DNA of 64,000 nucleotides from Streptomyces sp. NBC_00224 (GTDB lineage: Bacteria > Actinomycetota > Actinomycetes > Streptomycetales > Streptomycetaceae), in contig NZ_CP108106.1 in assembly GCF_041435195.1 (NCBI RefSeq), positions 3,100,001 through 3,164,000 on the forward strand, written 5' to 3'. How positions within the stretch are numbered: position 1 is the first letter of the stretch; each line of letters opens with the position of its first letter. The position numbers and the translations under genes are program-made. Shown here piece after piece: positions 61,030 to 64,000 of this stretch. The notes beneath the pieces were generated by a model, which was given only the letters and a program-made list of their open reading frames with translations, searched no databases and had not been told where the DNA came from.

Positions 61030-61196
61030 GGCCCCATTCTCCGCGACGTCCGGCGCCCGCGTGCCCACGCCTGCCAACTCCCGGCCAAGCGGCGGTGGCC
61101 AGGGGTGGAACTCGTAAGGGATCGCCGGACGTTCACGGGGTATCACCTGTACGGTCGGGGCCGTCCGACCGCACCTCCACCCCGGGAGCCCCGCAC

Positions 61197-61997
61197 ATGG
61201 CCACCGCCACCTCGCGTCGCAGCGACCGGAGGATCAGCCCGGTCTTCCTGGGGATCGTCGCCGTCACGGCGGTCGGCGGATGGGCGGTGTGGACGGGGTT
61301 CTCGACCGCGCCGGGCTTCGCCGTCTTCCTCTTCGTGACGGGCGCCTGGGTCGTCTCCCTGTGCCTGCACGAGTACGCGCACGCGCGCACCGCGCTGCAC
61401 GGCGGCGACATCTCGGTGGGCGCCAAGGGCTATCTGACGCTCAACCCGCTGAAATACACACACGCGATGCTGTCGATCGTGCTGCCGGTCATCTTCGTGA
61501 TCATGGGCGGCATCGGTCTGCCCGGCGGCGCCGTGTTCATCGAGCACGGCCGGATCCGGGGCCGCTGGAAGCACAGCCTGATCGCGGCGGCGGGCCCGCT
61601 CACCAACGCGCTGTTCGCGGTGGTCTGCACGGCCCCGTTCTGGCTGCACGCGCTGGACGGCGTGCCCGCCGGGTTCCGCTACGCGCTGGCGTTCCTGGCG
61701 CTGCTCCAGGTGACGGCGGCGATCCTGAACTTCCTGCCGGTCCCGGGCCTGGACGGGTACGGGGTGATCGAGCCGTGGCTGTCGCACGGGATCCGCCGCC
61801 AGATCGAGCCGTTCGCGCCCTTCGGGCTGCTCGCGGTCTTCGCGTTCCTGTGGCTGCCGTCGGTGAACCACGCCTTCTTCGACGTGGTGGACACGATCCT
61901 GCGCGGCCTCGGCGTCACCGAGTCGGACACCTACTGGGGCCAGCGCCTCTACCGCTTCTGGCAGCACGCCCCGGACATCGACTCGCTCACCGGCTGA
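61197..61997 (+). CDS. Site-2-type zinc metalloprotease (M50)
   Basis: A 266-aa membrane protein with the M50 signatures HEYAHARTALHGGD (zinc-binding HExxH, here HEYAH) and NFLPVPGLDGYG (the third ligand NPDG-like motif). Several transmembrane helices carry the active site into the membrane. S2P proteases cleave membrane-bound anti-sigma factors or process peptides. The N-terminus is cytoplasmic and basic. GGGAG 8 nt upstream supports ATG 61197. Its last 11 bp overlap the convergent small gene. Confidence 0.88.
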   Translation: MATATSRRSDRRISPVFLGIVAVTAVGGWAVWTGFSTAPGFAVFLFVTGAWVVSLCLHEYAHARTALHGGDISVGAKGYLTLNPLKYTHAMLSIVLPVIFVIMGGIGLPGGAVFIEHGRIRGRWKHSLIAAAGPLTNALFAVVCTAPFWLHALDGVPAGFRYALAFLALLQVTAAILNFLPVPGLDGYGVIEPWLSHGIRRQIEPFAPFGLLAVFAFLWLPSVNHAFFDVVDTILRGLGVTESDTYWGQRLYRFWQHAPDIDSLTG

Positions 61998-62178
61998 CGG
62001 CGGCGGCCCGTCGCGCGTCGGCCTTCGCCTTGCGCAGGTAGTACCAGGCCATGTTGGAGGAGAGCCCGGCGAGCAGGATCCAGACGACGCCGGTCCAGTT
62101 GCCCTGGACGAAGGAGACCACAGCGGCGGCGACCGCGAGGGCGCAGACGGCGAGGGCGTACAGAGCGAGGCGGGGCAT
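61987..62178 (-). CDS. Small two-helix membrane protein
   Basis: A 63-aa protein consisting of two hydrophobic helices (LYALAVCALAVAAAVVSFVQ and GVVWILLAGLSSNMAWYYLR) with a basic tail. No family is recognised. It overlaps the 3' end of the convergent M50 gene by 11 bp. GGAG lies 9 nt before ATG 62178. It lies just downstream of the npdG gene (66-nt gap, same strand), so it may belong to that transcript. Confidence 0.72.
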   Translation of the reverse strand: MPRLALYALAVCALAVAAAVVSFVQGNWTGVVWILLAGLSSNMAWYYLRKAKADARRAAAVSR

Positions 62179-62244
62179 GGGGGTCGGCTCCTGTCCGGGT
62201 ACGGCGCTGATGCCCGTCCAGTGTCCCCCATGCCCCGGGCGGAC

Positions 62245-62958
62245 CTACACGTCGGTCACGCGCAGCCCGGCGTGCGCCTTGTAGCGGCGGTTCACCGAGA
62301 TCAGGTTGGCGACCAGCGACTCCACCTGGTGGGCGTTGCGCAGCCGCCCCGAGAAGACGCCGCGCATGCCCGGGATACGGGCGGCCAGCGCCTGCACCAG
62401 GTCGGTGTCGGCGCGGCTCTCGCCGAGCACCATCACATCGGTGTCGATCTCCTCGATCGAGGCGTCCTGGAGGAGCACGGCCGAGAGGTGGTGGAAGGCG
62501 GCGGTGACCCGCGAGTCCGGCAGCAGGGCGGCGGCCTGCTCGGCGGCGCTGCCCTCCTCGGGCTTGAGGGCGTACGCGCCCTTCTTGTCGAAGCCGAGCG
62601 GGTTGACGCAGTCGACGACGAGCTTGCCTGCCAGCTCCTCGCGCAGCGCCTCAAGCGTCTTGGCGTGCCCGTCCCACGGCACCGCGACGATCACGATGTC
62701 GCTGCGGCGCGCGCACTCGGCGTTGTCCGCGCCCTCCACGCCGAGGCCCAGCTCGTCGGCGGCGGCCCGGGCGCGCTCGGCGGCCCGCGAGCCGATGATC
62801 ACCTTCTGGCCCGCGCGGGCCAGCCGGTAGGCGAGCCCGCGGCCCTGGTCGCCGGTGCCACCGAGCACGCCGACGACGAGGCCGGAGACGTCGGGCAGGT
62901 CCCAGGGGTCTTTGGCGGCGGGCTTCGGGGGGGTCGCGGCGCTGTCAGTGGAAGTCAT
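62245..62958 (-). CDS. npdG: F420-dependent NADP+ reductase (NpdG-like)
   Basis: A 237-aa oxidoreductase. A 25-residue disordered Pro/Ala-rich start is followed by a Rossmann domain, GVLGGTGDQGRGLAYRLA, and the NADP-binding arginine pair in GSRAAERARA. FHHLSA and VDCVNPLGFDKKG belong to the F420-binding part. It exchanges hydride between F420H2 and NADP+. F420 is used in actinobacteria for redox balance and antibiotic synthesis. ATG 62958 has a leaderless TAGGGT on the minus strand. Confidence 0.85.
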   Translation of the reverse strand: MTSTDSAATPPKPAAKDPWDLPDVSGLVVGVLGGTGDQGRGLAYRLARAGQKVIIGSRAAERARAAADELGLGVEGADNAECARRSDIVIVAVPWDGHAKTLEALREELAGKLVVDCVNPLGFDKKGAYALKPEEGSAAEQAAALLPDSRVTAAFHHLSAVLLQDASIEEIDTDVMVLGESRADTDLVQALAARIPGMRGVFSGRLRNAHQVESLVANLISVNRRYKAHAGLRVTDV

Positions 62959-62965
62959 GAGGCCG

Positions 62966-62971
62966 ACCCTA
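62966..62971 (-). promoter_or_regulatory. -10 element of leaderless npdG promoter
   Basis: TAGGGT on the minus strand with a 7-nt gap to ATG 62958. Confidence 0.45.
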
Positions 62972-63076
62972 CGCCGGGCCCTACTGGTAGGTACGCCCCG
63001 GTACACCTGCTCCCAATCGGGTGAGGAGTGACCGATGCGGCCCGCCGGGGCGTGCGGTGCGGCAGGATGCCGGGGC

Positions 63077-63679
63077 ATGGATGCCGTACGCGTCGCACTG
63101 TTGCGGGAAGTCCTCGCGGGGACGGAGTGGCTGCGGGGCACCCGCCGGTTCGCGGGGGTGCTGCGGGGGTCGGTGGTGCCGAACGGCGGGGGGCTGCTGC
63201 TGGTGGGGACCGAGGCGTACGAGCCGTGGCACCTGGCGGCGCACCTGACCGACGAGGCCGCCTGGTCGGGGGTCCCCGAGCTCACCCCCACCCTCGTACG
63301 CCACCGGGTCGAGCCGGGCCGCGGCCCGCACCTGTCCGTAGGGCTCGGGCGCCTGGAGGCGGCCGGGCGGGGCGAGACGCTGCTCGTGGTGGCCCCGGAA
63401 CGGCCGGACGGGGGCCTCCTGGAGCGGGTGCACGACGCCCGGCGGGCCGGGGCGCGGGTGCTCGCGCTGGACGGGGGCGACCCGGAGGTGCGGGGCCTGG
63501 TCCACGAGTCGCTGACGGTGCCGCCGGGCGCGGAGGTGGACCTGGACACGGTGCAGCACCTGGTGAGCGCGGCGGCGGGCGAGAACGGGCTGCCGGTGCA
63601 GCGGGGGCGACGGGGGTTCCGCGACCGGCTGTCCCGGCTCGCGGACCAGCTGACGGCACCGCCGCCGGCGCGGTGGTGA
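63077..63679 (+). CDS. Conserved hypothetical protein
   Basis: A 200-aa soluble protein with no signal peptide. It opens VRVALLREVLAGTEWLRGTR, then a mixed alpha/beta core with a repeated VRHRVEPGRG and GETLLVVAPERP. The C-terminal half carries GARVLALDGGDPEVRGLVHE, a segment reminiscent of nucleotide-binding or SIS-like folds, but I cannot assign a family. It is divergent from npdG; CAGGAT 8 nt before ATG 63077 is a weak leaderless -10. A dense repeat block follows the stop. Confidence 0.7.
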   Translation: MDAVRVALLREVLAGTEWLRGTRRFAGVLRGSVVPNGGGLLLVGTEAYEPWHLAAHLTDEAAWSGVPELTPTLVRHRVEPGRGPHLSVGLGRLEAAGRGETLLVVAPERPDGGLLERVHDARRAGARVLALDGGDPEVRGLVHESLTVPPGAEVDLDTVQHLVSAAAGENGLPVQRGRRGFRDRLSRLADQLTAPPPARW

Positions 63680-63695
63680 GGGCAACTGTTTCACC

Positions 63696-63708
63696 GGGGC
63701 TTCGCCCC
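63696..63708. repeat. Short GGGGC-ttc-GCCCC hairpin repeat
   Basis: Third copy of the short hairpin element seen at 10679 and 22929, again beside the large palindromic repeat. Confidence 0.55.
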
Positions 63709-63719
63709 AGACCCCCACT

Positions 63720-63927
63720 TTCACCTGCGGGCCGGTGGGGGCTGGTCGCGCAGTTCCCCGCGCCCCTAAAAGCGCCCCTCCGGGCCGCCCAGGGGATTGC
63801 CGCGCAGCGGCATTCTCAGGGGCGCGGGGAACTGCGCGAGCAACCCACCACCGGGCCGCAGACGAACACCGGGCCAAAAAGGGGCGCGGGGAACTGCGCG
63901 ACCAGCCACCCACGGCCCGCAGCCGAA
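63720..63927. repeat. Intergenic palindromic repeat, copy I (three arms)
   Basis: Forward arm 63720-63767, a central TGCCGC-gca-GCGGCA hairpin as in copy E, inverted arm 63816-63868 and a second inverted arm 63879-63927. It occupies most of the gap between the gene at 63077 and the window end. Confidence 0.9.
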
Positions 63928-63971
63928 CGGGGCCTGGGGCGGAGCCCCAGCAGGAGGGGGTGCGGGGGGGC

Positions 63972-64000
63972 TCAGTCCCCCGACTCCGGCTGCTTGTCGT
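63972..64000 (-). CDS. Possible 3' end of a gene continuing beyond the window
   Basis: On the minus strand the last bases read DKQPESGD followed by a TGA stop at 63974-63972. Only the tail is visible, so the product is unknown. Confidence 0.3.

Noticed and set aside
57700..61338. 1212-codon plus-strand open frame
   Set aside because: Antisense shadow of the AfsR-like gene, which has clear winged-helix, Walker and TPR motifs.

Overview
This 64 kb window is chromosomal DNA from an actinomycete, almost certainly a Streptomyces. The evidence is very high GC with strong G/C third positions, GTG and TTG starts, many leaderless genes, AfsR-like and LuxR-type regulators, a MalEFG/aglA/malR maltose locus, glnE, a GlnA2-type glutamine synthetase homologue, nadE and panB. 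The order resembles the core-arm region around malR-glnE-nadE-panB of model streptomycetes. I see no rRNA, tRNA, CRISPR array, transposase or prophage.

Layout. 0-6 kb: a small ORF, an orphan OmpR-type winged-helix regulator, a sensor kinase/LuxR response-regulator pair, an RlmG-type 23S rRNA methyltransferase and a secreted DUF1996 protein. 6-17 kb: a small lipoprotein, a secreted GH89 alpha-N-acetylglucosaminidase, a tyrosine-type phosphatase, a sigma-like/membrane hybrid protein, a ferritin-like PF10118 protein coupled to a [2Fe-2S] flavoreductase, a TetR regulator and a GNAT acetyltransferase. 16-20 kb (minus strand): a receiver-PP2C phosphatase and an STAND-type ATPase regulator. 20-29 kb: the maltose/maltodextrin locus. 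malE-malF-malG-aglA-lacI runs on the minus strand and a second alpha-glucosidase plus malR runs divergently, so two aglA-lacI pairs flank the transporter.

29-43 kb: a PAP2-like membrane phosphatase, glnE, a phosphoesterase-MFS-beta-propeller operon, small membrane and isomerase/VOC proteins, and a glutamine-synthetase-like gene (probably gamma-glutamylpolyamine synthetase) divergent from an APC permease. 42-52 kb: two gene groups rich in His/Met (DUF6153-like, DUF3105, DUF305; DUF6153, multicopper oxidase) that suggest extracytoplasmic copper handling. Between them lie a sedolisin protease, a small island with a Nudix gene and a truncated regulator, an alpha/beta hydrolase and a DUF998 membrane protein. 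51-64 kb: nadE, an endonuclease/phosphatase-fold membrane protein, panB, a DrrAB-like ABC exporter, a large AfsR-like regulator, an M50 protease, an F420-dependent NADP reductase and a conserved hypothetical protein.

The strongest unexplained signals are: (i) a palindromic intergenic repeat at nine loci, always just downstream of a stop codon; (ii) a PF10118 'hydrolase' that carries a full carboxylate di-iron ligand set and is coupled to its own reductase; (iii) the mirrored aglA-lacI pairs with TTGCAAG-type operators; (iv) a perfect operator-like palindrome before the STAND regulator; and (v) a regulator truncated at a repeat beside a Nudix gene.
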